From Anaeromyces robustus (lineage: Eukaryota; Neocallimastigomycota; Neocallimastigomycetes; Neocallimastigales; Neocallimastigaceae): a stretch of 64,000 nt of DNA. The translations under genes and the position numbers were made by a program. Where the stretch lies: contig MCFG01000159.1 of NCBI GenBank assembly GCA_002104895.1, forward strand, positions 75,001 through 139,000. The letters are read 5' to 3'. Below the pieces are notes generated by a model. That model saw nothing but the letters and a program-made list of their open reading frames with translations, did no database searches and was not told the DNA's origin. This document shows positions 20,871 through 31,336 of the stretch, piece by piece (within the stretch, counting starts at the first letter, position 1; every line of letters begins with the position of its first letter).

Positions 20871-21290
20871 AGTTCTTTATGTATATATATTTATTTATTA
20901 CATAAAATTTAAAAAAAGTTTTAATAATTATTACACTCAAAATTAAGAACACTTTTAATATTTTTTTAATAATATTATTTTCTTTTATTTATTAGATTTT
21001 AATATAATATAATATTACATTTTTTTACTTTATTATTATTATATATAAGTGCGATTTATAATTATAAAAAAAAATTTAAAATAAATAAATGGATTAATAA
21101 TATAAAATTTAAAAAATAAAATATTTACATTTAATAAAAATCAGATAAAATTAATAAATTAATTTTTAATATAAGAAATAAAGTAAAATGAAATAATAAT
21201 AATAGATAGATAGTAGATTCTATTAATGGGTATATAATTAATTATTTTAAAATAGTATTATTAACTTTCTACTTTTATAATAATTTAATT
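20871..21290. other. Spacer and 3' flank of DUF3737 copy 4
   Basis: No gene. It continues the duplicated flank interrupted by the retroposon (AGTTCTTTATGTATATATAT) and contains CACTCAAAATTAAGAACACT. It ends with the DUF3737 3' flank (TTCTATTAATGGGTATATAA near 21219). Confidence 0.5.
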
Positions 21291-22217
21291 TTATATTTTT
21301 TCTTTTCTAATAATAATTTCTGCATTATTTTCCATAATAGAATCTTCAAGAATAATTTCTCCAACACTATCAACTGTAATTTTACCACTTTTAGGGTTTT
21401 TAATTGAATCAATATGTCCATTAATACTTGCTTCAACTTCTGAATATTCAAATGATAAATCGGTTCCTTCCATTGTACAATTAATTAATTTAAGATTTTT
21501 ACAATAACATAATGGTTGTGTTCCAATAATCTTACAATTAATTAATGTTAATCCTTCTGAAAACCATGCTAAATATTCTCCTTTTAATGTAGAATTTTTA
21601 ACTGTAACATTTTTACTATGCCAAAATGCATCTTTAGTATCAAGATAGGAATTATTAATACTTAAATTTTCCATATATTGGAATGAATATTTTCCACTGA
21701 ATCTTATATTATTAATTTTAACATTATTAGTTCCAAAAAGCATATAAACAGAATCAATAGTACTATTATTAATTTCAATATCACTACATTTCCATCCAAA
21801 TTCTGGTGAAATAATAGTACTATTATTAATGATAGTATTATGACATTCTCTTAAACATTTAACTGATTCAATTTTACATGAATCAATATATCCATCATTA
21901 GCATACCAAATTGGAGCTCTTGTTTTTTCATCTAAATTTGAATTCTTTAATACATATTTTTGACTGTGCCATAAAGGATATCTTAAAGAAAAGTTACAAG
22001 AATCTACGACTATATTTCTTGATTCTTTTAAAGAAGATTCACCATCTCTTGGACCATCAAAAGTACAATTTCTGATATGAGTATCTTTAACATTATAGAG
22101 AGCTCTTTCTTCATCATAAGTTTTATTTTCTATAACATTTATAGTTTTTAATTGAGGTTGTTGAACCTTGAAAAGATTTGAATTTTGTAAAGCAGAATTT
22201 TGAGCAATATCAATCAT
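21291..22217 (-). CDS. DUF3737 family beta-helix protein, copy 4
   Basis: A 308-residue protein with all family core segments. It differs from the other copies by CTFDGPRDG (Asp for Ala) and NNAEIIIRKEKI (Glu for Gln) near the C-terminus. It is divergent from copy 5 over 3.25 kb. It has the conserved leader and a TATA-like box at 22414-22427, so it is probably expressible. Function unknown; the beta-helix fold is inferred from N/S-I-x-N repeats. Confidence 0.9.
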   Translation of the reverse strand: MIDIAQNSALQNSNLFKVQQPQLKTINVIENKTYDEERALYNVKDTHIRNCTFDGPRDGESSLKESRNIVVDSCNFSLRYPLWHSQKYVLKNSNLDEKTRAPIWYANDGYIDSCKIESVKCLRECHNTIINNSTIISPEFGWKCSDIEINNSTIDSVYMLFGTNNVKINNIRFSGKYSFQYMENLSINNSYLDTKDAFWHSKNVTVKNSTLKGEYLAWFSEGLTLINCKIIGTQPLCYCKNLKLINCTMEGTDLSFEYSEVEASINGHIDSIKNPKSGKITVDSVGEIILEDSIMENNAEIIIRKEKI

Positions 22218-22926
22218 TTTGTTTAATATTATATTTTTTATGAATTACTTTAAAACAATTATTATAATATTTTCTTAATAAAAAAATTAAGTTTTTTAAA
22301 AGAACAAATTAATCTTTTATTTAATCAAATATTAATTTTGATATTTTATTACTTGAATGTATTTTATAAAAATTTATGAAATTTGAAAATGAAAAGTTTA
22401 CATAGAAATTTTTGGTCTTTTTATACTTTTTTTTTTTTTTACTATTACATATTTTTTTAATATTTTATTTTCATCTTAATACAGATTTATTAATATTTTT
22501 ATTATCATCATTGCATCATTGTTTTATTAATAATAATTATAATTAAAAAATTTTTAAAAAAAATTTCAGATGTATTTATAAATAATTCAATTATTAAATG
22601 TAAAATAATATATTAATAATTAATTTATAATATATTACTAATATATTATATTTTTAACTTAAATATAAAAATAAATTTTTTTTAGTAATTCAAATAATTA
22701 AAATAAAGAGTGGAATTAAAATACGTTTTTTCCAAAAAATCAAAAAAAAATATATCATTTGATTTTATACATATTTTTTTTAATTATATATTATTTTATA
22801 CAATAAAAAAAAAAAAGAAAAAAAAGAAAAAAAAGAAAAGATAAAAAGATCATGAAATTTATTAAAATCATTTATCAGTATTAAAATATCTCGTTATTAA
22901 AGATTTCCGTTACTTTCCGAAATATC

Positions 22927-22929
<3 letters not shown>
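22218..22929. other. 5' flank of DUF3737 copy 4
   Basis: No gene. It contains the TATA-like box and the conserved block ATACATCTGAAATTTTTTTT (reverse-complement sense) shared with the flanks of copies 3 and 7. It ends with GTTACTTTCCGAAATATCAT, where the poly-A and second retroposon begin. Confidence 0.5.
22414..22427 (-). promoter_or_regulatory. TATA-like box of DUF3737 copy 4
   Basis: AGTATAAAAAGACC on the minus strand, about 200 bases upstream of the ATG, as in the sister copies. Confidence 0.5.

Positions 22930-23003
<74 letters not shown>
22930..23003. repeat. Poly-A tract (about 74 bases)
   Basis: An uninterrupted A run lies immediately 5' of the second retroposon. Homologous empty loci have only about eight A/T here (13075-13082, 34429-34440), so the tract was expanded by, or after, the insertion. 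Its exact length is likely to be variable in sequencing. Confidence 0.85.
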
Positions 23004-23006
<3 letters not shown>

Positions 23007-23531
23007 AAACCAGTTTTTATCCTGGTTGTTAAGGCGTTGTCTTAGCATACATAAGGTCTCTGGTTCGACCCCGCGGGTCTGATGTTTCCTCTATGTGGGT
23101 TTTTCATCAGGACTTGTTCGACCGCCAGGTTAAGTATTGTCCTTCCTTAATTATACCAAACTTCTTAATTTAATAATTTATTGTACTGCCTGACACTTAT
23201 AGTCTTTAATATTGTTTCTTTGAGAAAATCCAACCTGTACCAATCAATAACGTAGAATAACCAAGTGAATTAGAATCACGTGACCATTGGGCTTTTCATC
23301 AGCCTTGTTTGAGGTTTGTCGGGCACCGAGAATGTGTGGCTTGCGGATATAAATTCAGCAATTATTGTACATGATTGGGAAAGCCGAAGCTGACTTTCAG
23401 TATGGCAGTCCATGAGGGACACACTACCACCTAATTATTAGGGAGTGGGTTTACTGCTTCACATTAGGGAAGGTCAAAGAAGCATACCCCGGTCATAGCA
23501 AAAAAAAAAAAAAAAAATTAAAAAAAAAAGT
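23004..23531 (+). mobile_element. tRNA-derived SINE-like retroposon 2
   Basis: This G+C-richer insert starts with the same tRNA-Ala-like head as retroposon 1: CCTGGTTGTTAAGGCG, CTTAGCATACATAAGG, then a canonical GGTTCGACCCC. Its body is quite different from retroposon 1. It has TTTTTCATCAGGACTTGTTCG, a related TTTTCATCAGCCTTGTTTGAG, and a 3' part ending CCCCGGTCATAGC before an A-tail. It is bounded by ATTAAAAAAAAA-type sequence on both sides, a target-site duplication in a poly-A target. It encodes no protein. The empty site is seen at 13070-13090 and 34423-34448. Orientation is plus. Confidence 0.8.
23023..23072 (+). promoter_or_regulatory. Pol III A/B-box-like internal promoter, retroposon 2
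   Basis: The A-box-like TGGTTGTTAAGG (23023-23034) and a B box GGTTCGACCCC (23062-23072) that fits GGTTCGANNCC. TTAGCAT at 23042-23048 matches the tRNA-Ala(AGC) anticodon loop, and AGGTCTCTGGTTCGA matches its variable-loop/T-arm region. Confidence 0.65.
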
Positions 23532-23576
23532 GTATATTTGATTATGTAACTTTTATTAAAAATGAAAAGAACAAAA

Positions 23577-23607
<31 letters not shown>

Positions 23608-24029
23608 GAAATTCATTAACACATTTTATTACATAAATATTTACATATAATCATATAAAATAAAATCAAAATATATTATTTATTATTTATTATTAATCGT
23701 TAATTATAATTTACAAATATTAATATACTCAGTATAAAAAAAATTCATATCATAATTACTCATCAAAAAAAAGAAAAATCTTTCTTTTAGTTAAAGGAAT
23801 AAAATAAAAATTAAATATTATATACAATAATTATAATATTAATTATAATGACATTAATTATTATATACAATATTTAATTAAATAATAATTAAAGATATGT
23901 TAGAATAAATGATAAAATAAAAACTTTATATATAAACATTTGGTTAAAATTTAATATTACGAATGAATATTCCTTAAAATTTCATTATATTAAGATATTA
24001 TAAATTAATATTTTAGTAATAATTATTAA

Positions 24030-24224
24030 ACACTTATTGTTATTAACATGCTATAAATGAATATTTTAATTATTGTGAAAAATTAAACCAATATCCGAAT
24101 TCTTAGAATTATTATCAAGACTATTAGATGATTAATTAATAGTATGTTCTAAGTTATTTAAAGATGATAATAAATTAATTTCATAATTTTATTTAAACCA
24201 AAAATTCTGATCATAATTACCCAT
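24030..24224 (-). pseudogene. Relic of the small unknown reading frame, inverted copy
   Basis: On the minus strand this reads MGNYDQNFWFK, TAA, NYEINLLSSLNNLEHTIN, TAA, as at 9974-10195 and about 12370-12590. Stops are at the same codons. The family is not recognised. Confidence 0.4.
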
Positions 24225-24396
24225 CAAAGAAAGAAAATCTTCCCTTTAGCCAAGAAATATAAAAACATTTAATGCATTATATAATGATTATAATAGATTA
24301 ATGCATAATTTAATAATAATTAAATAATAATATTATTTAATATTTATTTTTTTTTAAAATACCATAACTATATATTCATATTTAAAAAAAATATAT

Positions 24397-24554
24397 AATT
24401 CATTCATTTTTTCATTAATCTTTCTATTTACAATTGACTTTTTATGAAAAATATCATAAAGTATTAAAAAAAAATAATTCATTCATTTTTTCATTAATCT
24501 TTCTATTTACAATTGACTTTTTATGAAAAATATCATAAAGTATTAAAAAATTAA
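24397..24554. repeat. 79-bp direct tandem duplication (inverted copy)
   Basis: Two adjacent 79-base units beginning AATTCATTCATTTTTTCATT are the reverse complement of the pair at 9675-9832. Confidence 0.85.
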
Positions 24555-25261
24555 ATAAAATGAGTTTATTTTAATTTTTTTTACTATTATTATAATCAAT
24601 TATAATTGTAATAAAAGAATATAATATATTATTATATTTCAATATGTGAATTTGAAAGTTATTGCATCATACAAAAATATCAAAGATAAAAAAAAGAAGT
24701 AAAAAGAAAATTAAAAATTCAATATATATTTAATAAGTAATCCTATATTCATATATAATAAAAAATAAAAAATTACATATTTTATTAAAAAAAATTCAAT
24801 ATTTTGATTGTTATTAAAAAACATAAAAAATATCTATCTTTAATTAATTATTGACAATTTATATGCATAAAAATATCGGATCTGAACTCCATTTTAATAT
24901 GGATTAAAAATTTGCATCATTAAATTTATATAAATTAATTATCATTATTATTTTATTTGATTTTTTTCTTTCTTTTTCTTTCTTTTTTTTTTTTTTTAAA
25001 AAAAAATTAATAACGGATTTTATTCCATTATTAAAATTTCAGTTCATTACTAAAAAAAATTTATTAATAAGTAAATGAAAGAAAAAAAAATTTTTTTAAT
25101 AAATACTATAATTTAATATATTAAAATATAAACTAATATATTATTTCAATATATTAAATCTACTTTAAATTTTTTTTTTTTAATCTTATTATTAATAATA
25201 AATAAATAGCAAATTTATAGTATTAAATAATATTTAAATAGTGTTAAGTAAAATTAAAAAA

Positions 25262-25275
25262 AGTATAAAAATACC
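25262..25275 (+). promoter_or_regulatory. TATA-like box of DUF3737 copy 5
   Basis: AGTATAAAAATACC, one base different from the other copies (T for G near the end), about 196 bases before the ATG. Confidence 0.45.
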
Positions 25276-25470
25276 AAAAATTTCTTTGTAATCTTTTTAT
25301 TTTCAAATTTCATATATTTTTATAAAATACATTCAAGTAATAAAATATCAAAATTAATTTTAATAAACAAAAAGTTAATTTGTTCTTTTAAAAAACTTAA
25401 AAACCAATTATAATAATATTTTTTTTATAATAAAATTAAGTAATTAATAAAAAATATAATAATTAACAAA

Positions 25471-26391
25471 ATGATTGATATTGCTCAAAATTCTGCTTTA
25501 CAAAATTCAAATCTTTTCAAGGTTCAACAACCTCAATTAAAAACTATAAATGTTATAGAAAATAAAACTTATGATGAAGAAAGAGCTCTCTATAATGTTA
25601 AAGATACTTATATTAAAAATTGTACTTTCGCTGGTCCAAGAGATGGTGAATCTTCTTTAAAAGAATCAAGAAATATAGTCGTAGATTCTTGTAACTTTTC
25701 TTTAAGATATCCTTTATGGCACAGTCAAAAATATATATTAAAGAATTCAAATTTAGATGAAAAAACAAGAGCTCCAATTTGGTATGCTAATGATGGATAT
25801 ATTGATTCATGTAAAATTGAATCAGTTAAATGTTTAAGAGAATGTCATAATACTATCATTAATAATAGTACTATTATTTCACCAGAATTTGGATGGAAAT
25901 GTAGTGATATTGAAATTAATAATAGTACTATTGATTCTGTTTATATGCTTTTTGGAACTAATAATGTTAAAATTAATAATATAAGATTCAGTGGAAAATA
26001 TTCATTCCAATATATGGAAAATTTAAGTATTAGTAATTCCTATCTTGATACTAAAGATGCATTTTGGCATAGTAAAAATGTTACAGTTAAAAATTCTACA
26101 TTAAAAGGAGAATATTTAGCATGGTTTTCAGAAGGATTAACATTAATTAATTGTAAGATTATTGGAACACAACCATTATGTTATTGTAAAAATCTTAAAT
26201 TAATTAATTGTACAATGGAAGGAACCGATTTATCATTTGAATATTCAGAAGTTGAAGCAAGTATTAATGGACATATTGATTCAATTAAAAATCCCAAAAG
26301 TGGTAAAATTACAGTTGATAGTGTTGGAAAAATTATTCTTGAAGATTCTATTATGGAAAATAATGCCCAAATTATTATTAGAAAAGAATAA
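25471..26391 (+). CDS. DUF3737 family beta-helix protein, copy 5
   Basis: A 306-residue protein with the plus-strand IIIRKE ending. Copy-specific residues are DTYIKN, KYILKN, SISNS and VGKIILEDS (Lys for Glu). All family motifs are kept. It is divergent from copy 4 and convergent with PD-(D/E)XK gene 3. Its upstream flank matches copy 1 in inverted orientation rather than copy 3, so flank and coding sequence have different histories. Function unknown. Confidence 0.9.
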   Translation: MIDIAQNSALQNSNLFKVQQPQLKTINVIENKTYDEERALYNVKDTYIKNCTFAGPRDGESSLKESRNIVVDSCNFSLRYPLWHSQKYILKNSNLDEKTRAPIWYANDGYIDSCKIESVKCLRECHNTIINNSTIISPEFGWKCSDIEINNSTIDSVYMLFGTNNVKINNIRFSGKYSFQYMENLSISNSYLDTKDAFWHSKNVTVKNSTLKGEYLAWFSEGLTLINCKIIGTQPLCYCKNLKLINCTMEGTDLSFEYSEVEASINGHIDSIKNPKSGKITVDSVGKIILEDSIMENNAQIIIRKE

Positions 26392-27868
26392 ATACAAAAT
26401 TAGTTATTATTAAAGTAAAAAAATAAAAAATACTATTTCAAAATAATTAATTATATACCCATTAATAGAATCTATTATCTATCTATTATTGTTATTTCAT
26501 TTTATTTCATTTTATTTTATTTCTTATTAAAAATTAATTTATTAATTTTATCTGATTTTTATTAAATGTAAATAATTAATTTTTTATATTTTTATTATAA
26601 AAACATATATTTTAAATTATATTTTTTATAGTGATAAGTTCCACCTATATAATAATAATAATAAAGTAAAAAAATGTAATATTATATTATATTAAAATCT
26701 AATAAAGAAAAGAAAATAATATTATTAAAAAAATATTAAAAGTGTTCTTAATTTTGAGTGTAATAATTATTAAAACCTTTTTTTAAATTTTATGTAATAA
26801 ATAAATATATATACATAAAGAACTGATGACATCATAATTATAATTGAAAACTACAAATATATGGAATCAATTTTAATCAATAATAATTAATAAAATAAAT
26901 TTAAAAATATATTATTTAGAATAATAAATTATTTTATTGTTTATTTTATAAATAATAATAATTAAAATAGATTTAAAAGACTAAAATAATAAATATTCAT
27001 GTCATATAAAAGGAGGATAATTTTTCCATTCTTTAATAAAAAGGTATCAATAAATTTGTATTTTAAAAATAAGAATAATTAAGAAAAGAAAATTTAAAAT
27101 TAAATTAAGAAAAGACTATTTTATTTTTTAATATAATATTTTATTGAATCCGGGTAAAATGATTTTAATAAAAATATATTAATAAAGTTGAAATAATTAT
27201 TAAAACGAAATTAATGACTTTAAACAATTTTTATTAATTATACACTATAATTTATTAATTACACTATAACTTATTTATTTAATTATTCATTTATTTATTC
27301 ATTAATTTATTTATTTATTTATTTATTAGTTTATTTATTTATTTAATTAGTTTATAATTAATTTTAACATGAAATATAAGAAATAAAAATAAAAAAAATC
27401 TTTTCATTAACTATAATATAAATAAAATATGAATTATCAGAATCATTAATTAAAGTTTTTTCATTATATTGAATTATAGTTAAAAAAAGTTGATAAATAT
27501 AATAAATAAAACAGCTAAAAAGTTATTATATTATTCTATTAAAAAAAAAATAAAATAAAAAAATAAAATAAAAAAATAATATAATAAAATATTATAAAAT
27601 AAAATAAAATAAAATAAAATATAATATAATAGTAAAAAATAATAAAATATATAATATTATATATAAAACCTATTTAATTTTTTTTCTTTTTTCATTTAAT
27701 TAATTTTAATTATTTGATATTATAAAACATGTTAATTTAATTATATAAAATATCATTATTTTTATAACATATACAAATAAATAAATAAATATATAAATAA
27801 ATAAATAAATATAACGAAAAAAATAAAATTTATTTTTATTTTTTCATTATATTGAAACATAGTTTTCA
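26392..27868. other. Convergent spacer, DUF3737 copy 5 / PD-(D/E)XK gene 3
   Basis: No gene. It includes the DUF3737 3' flank (ATATACCCATTAATAGAATC near 26452), AAGTGTTCTTAATTTTGAGTG (26740-26760), GATGACATCAT (26824-26834, an uninterrupted inverted copy of retroposon 1's target), CCGGGTAAAATGATTTTAAT near 27150, and the minus-strand relic frame NEKTLINDSDNSYF near 27400-27480. Confidence 0.55.
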
Positions 27869-29299
27869 TTAAGTTTTTCTCTTTTTTCCTTTATCATTAT
27901 AATGAATTTCAAACGAATCAAGAATTTCCTTTAATGCATTTTTATCAAAATTTAAATTAGTGGCTAACATATTAATGCTGCTATTTGTATTTTCATCGTA
28001 TAAAAAGTTATAAAGAATATCTGTTTCATTATCAGATAATAATTTAAATTCTTTCACTTCATCTAATTTTTTACCTTTTTTAAACATTTTTAAAGTAATT
28101 TTAATATCAGATTTTCTTTTTCTTTCAGATCTAACTTTTTCAAATTCTTCTTTAATTCCTTCCTCAAATGCTTTTTCATATGCTTCTTTAAATGCTTTTT
28201 CATATGCTTCTTTAAATGCTTTTTCATATGCTTCTTTATATCCTTCTTTAAATTCTTCTTCTATAGCTGATATATAATCTCTATTGTCTTTTTCTTTTTG
28301 GTAATAATAAGGATAAAAACTTCTATCATTTCCTAATTTTGTAAGAATTCTTATAGCTTTTTGAAATACTTTTTTCTTACTATCAATAAATGCTTCTGGA
28401 TTAATCAAAAATTTTATCCAACGGTATTGTTTCTTTTGAAGTTTTTTAATATTTTCTTTTTCTCGAAATTTACGTATTTCTATAAAATGGAATTCAATGG
28501 CATTTTTATAAATTTCTTCTTTATTTGAACTTTTTTCTTTAAGAGTATATATGGAATGACATCTTTCATTTAAAGATTTCTTATATTCTTTTATATCTTC
28601 TTCTTTTCTCTTTCTTTTTTCTATATTGTTTTCATTGACTTTTTTATTGTTATTCATTTCCTTGTTATTCATTTCCTTGTTATTGATTTCCTCTTCATTA
28701 TCATTTTTTTCATCCTCCTTATCTTCTTCATCGTCTTCATTTTCTTCATCGTCTTCATCTTCATCTTCTTCATCATCTTCTTCATCTTCTTCATCATCTT
28801 CTTCATCATCTTCTTCATCATCTTCTTCATCGTCTTCATTTTCTTCATCGTCTTCATCTTCATCTTCTTCATCATCTTCTTCATCTTCTTCATTACTATT
28901 GTATTCTAAATATGCTAAACTTTGATTTATAATATTATAATTTAATATATTTATCATAATAAAATTAGGTATATCTTTAAATGGAGCAGTTTTTGATAAT
29001 GAGTGTAAAATTACATCAGAAGCATAATATAAAGATCTTTTACCCATATCACCTCTTTTATTGATTTGTACTACTATATTAATAAATTGGTTTGATTTTG
29101 TTTCTGCTATTACATTTATATTTTTATCGTTGAACGTTTTCTCATTATTAGTATATTTCAAATCAATAATACAATTATTATTTTTTAATTTTAAAATACT
29201 ATTTAAAAAATCTATTAATAACATTTTACATTTAGGAAATCCAAATAGACTATTAAATACATAGTCATTTATTGGATCAATAAATCCATATTGATACAT
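27869..29299 (-). CDS. PD-(D/E)XK (Rpn/transposase-like) family protein, copy 3
   Basis: A 476-residue protein, the longest copy. The N-terminal 120 residues are the same as copies 1 and 2. It then diverges (IINQSLAYLEYNSNEED), with an Asp/Glu tract of about 65 residues made of EEDDEEDEDEDDEENEDD-type units. KEMNNKEMNNN follows, then a C-terminal half with three YEKAFKEA octapeptides and SDNETDILYNFLYDENTN. The putative catalytic strand has the same substitutions as the others (N and V-V-Q). Head-to-head with copy 4. A DNA-associated function is inferred from the family only. Confidence 0.8.
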   Translation of the reverse strand: MYQYGFIDPINDYVFNSLFGFPKCKMLLIDFLNSILKLKNNNCIIDLKYTNNEKTFNDKNINVIAETKSNQFINIVVQINKRGDMGKRSLYYASDVILHSLSKTAPFKDIPNFIMINILNYNIINQSLAYLEYNSNEEDEEDDEEDEDEDDEENEDDEEDDEEDDEEDDEEDEEDDEEDEDEDDEENEDDEEDKEDEKNDNEEEINNKEMNNKEMNNNKKVNENNIEKRKRKEEDIKEYKKSLNERCHSIYTLKEKSSNKEEIYKNAIEFHFIEIRKFREKENIKKLQKKQYRWIKFLINPEAFIDSKKKVFQKAIRILTKLGNDRSFYPYYYQKEKDNRDYISAIEEEFKEGYKEAYEKAFKEAYEKAFKEAYEKAFEEGIKEEFEKVRSERKRKSDIKITLKMFKKGKKLDEVKEFKLLSDNETDILYNFLYDENTNSSINMLATNLNFDKNALKEILDSFEIHYNDKGKKRKT

Positions 29300-29898
29300 G
29301 GTAGATTACTTTATTTTAAATAAAAAATAAATAAATAAAAAAAAAACACTTATATTTTATTTAAAAATATTTTTAAATTTTTGTATCAATATAATATTAC
29401 TAATCTCTATGACCAATTATATATATAAGATTGTAAATACAGTTCTATAAAATTTAAATAAAGAACACTTAAATAATATTATATGATATTAAAAAATAAA
29501 AAAAGTAAAAAAAAAGAAAAAAAGAAAAAAAAAGTAATGTTGACTTTTATTAATTTCCATTTCTATATAAAATTTTTTACAAAAAAAGTTAAAAAAAGTT
29601 ATGTCCTCACTTTTTTACAAAAAAAAGTTATGTCCATTTCAATATTATTATTATGAAAAAATTTTTTTATATTATAAATTATATTATAATAAATTACATT
29701 ATATTATATTGTATAATATTATATTGTAATATTTATTGATTTAATGTAATTACATGAAAAACTGTATTAATAATCGTACATAATTGGACAGAGTTTAGTA
29801 ATATTATATTGATACAAAAATTTAAAAATATTTTTAAATAAAATATAAGTGTTTTTTTTTTATTTATTTATTTTTTATTTAAAATAAAGTAATCTACC
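29300..29898. promoter_or_regulatory. Shared divergent promoter region, PD-(D/E)XK genes 3/4
   Basis: A near-identical duplicate of 17451-18045, with mirrored sequences next to each ATG. The right arm keeps AAATAAAATATAAGTG where the first pair has AAATAATAAGTG. Confidence 0.5.
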
Positions 29899-31229
29899 AT
29901 GTATCAATATGGATTTATTGATCCAATAAATGACTATGTATTTAATAGTCTATTTGGATTTCCTAAATGTAAAATGTTATTAATAGATTTTTTAAATAGT
30001 ATTTTAAAATTAAAAAATAATAATTGTATTATTGATTTGAAATATACTAATAATGAGAAAACGTTCAACGATAAAAATATAAATGTAATAGCAGAAACAA
30101 AATCAAACCAATTTATTAATATAGTAGTACAAATCAATAAAAGAGGTGATATGGGTAAAAGATCTTTATATTATGCTTCTGATGTAATTTTACACTCATT
30201 ATCAAAAACTGCTCCATTTAAAGATATACCTAATTTTATTATGATAAATATATAAATTATAATATTATAAATCAAAGTTTAGCATATTTAGAATATAAAC
30301 GTAATGAAGAAGATGAAGAAGATGATGAAGAAGATGAAGATGAAGACGATGAAGAAAATGAAGACGATGAAGAAGATAAGGAGGATGAAAAAAATGATAA
30401 TGAAGAGGAAATCAATAACAAGGAAATGAATAACAAGGAAATGAATAACAATAAAAAAGTCAATGAAAACAATATAGAAAAAAGAAAGAGAAAAGAAGAA
30501 GATATAAAAGAATATAAGAAATCTTTAAATGAAAGATGTCATTCCATATATACTCTTAAAGAAAAAAGTTCAAATAAAGAAGAAATTTATAAAAATGCTA
30601 TTGAATTCCATTTTATAGAAATACAAAAATTTCGAGAAAAAGAAAATATTAAAAAACTTCAAAAGAAACAATACAGTTGGATAAAATTTTTGATTAATCC
30701 AGAAGCATTTATTGATAGTAAGAAAAAAGTATTTCAAAAAGCTATAAGAATTCTTACAAAATTAGGAAATGATAGAAGTTTTTATCCTTATTATTACCAA
30801 AAAGAAAAAGACAATAGAGATTATATATCAGCTATAGAAGAAGAATTTAAAGAAGGATATAAAGAAGCATATGAAAAAGCATTTAAAGAAGCATATGAAA
30901 AAGCATTTAAAGAAGCATATGAAAAAGCATTTGAGGAAGGAATTAAAGAAGAATTTGAAAAAGTTAGATCTGAAAGAAAAAGAAAATCTGATATTAAAAT
31001 TACTTTAAAAATGTTTAAAAAAGGTAAAAAATTAGATGAAGTGAAAGAATTTAAATTATTATCTGATAATGAAACAGATATTCTTTATAACTTTTTATAC
31101 GATGAAAATACAAATAGCAGCATTAATATGTTAGCCACTAATTTAAATTTTGATAAAAATGCATTAAAGGAAATTCTTGATTCGTTTGAAATTCATTATA
31201 TTGATAAGGGAAAAAAGAGAAAAATTTAA
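29899..31229 (+). pseudogene. PD-(D/E)XK (Rpn/transposase-like) family gene, copy 4, frameshifted
   Basis: The first 118 codons match copy 3. Then one T is missing (ATAAATATATAAATT where the intact copies read ATAAATATATTAAATT) and the frame stops at IMINI. The remaining sequence stays open in another frame to 31229 (267 codons from an internal ATG at 30426). It includes a short acidic tract, three YEKAFKEA units and a C-terminus ending GKKRKI. A single recent indel is the only visible lesion, so it may be polymorphic or a sequencing error. Confidence 0.8.
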
Positions 31230-31289
31230 TGAAAATTATGTTTCAATATAATGAAAAAATAAAAATAAATTTTATTTTTTTCGTTATAT

Positions 31290-31336
<47 letters not shown>

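Larger units (their letters stand above)
23532..25470. other. Spacer upstream of DUF3737 copy 5
   Basis: No intact gene. It holds a TAA microsatellite (23578-23600), motifs shared in inverted sense with the 11.5-13 kb spacer, and the minus-strand relic of the small unknown frame (24030-24224). It also holds the 79-bp tandem duplication (24397-24554) and an inverted match to the flank of copy 1 (24570-25260). Confidence 0.55.
27869..31229. repeat. Head-to-head inverted pair of PD-(D/E)XK genes 3 and 4
   Basis: This is the second palindrome, with a 599-bp spacer nearly identical to that of the first pair (one visible difference is AGTAATGTTGACT against AGTAATCTTGACT). Both pairs therefore derive from one duplicated palindrome. 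The left and right genes are almost the same except for the acidic-tract length and a frame break in the right copy. Confidence 0.85.
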
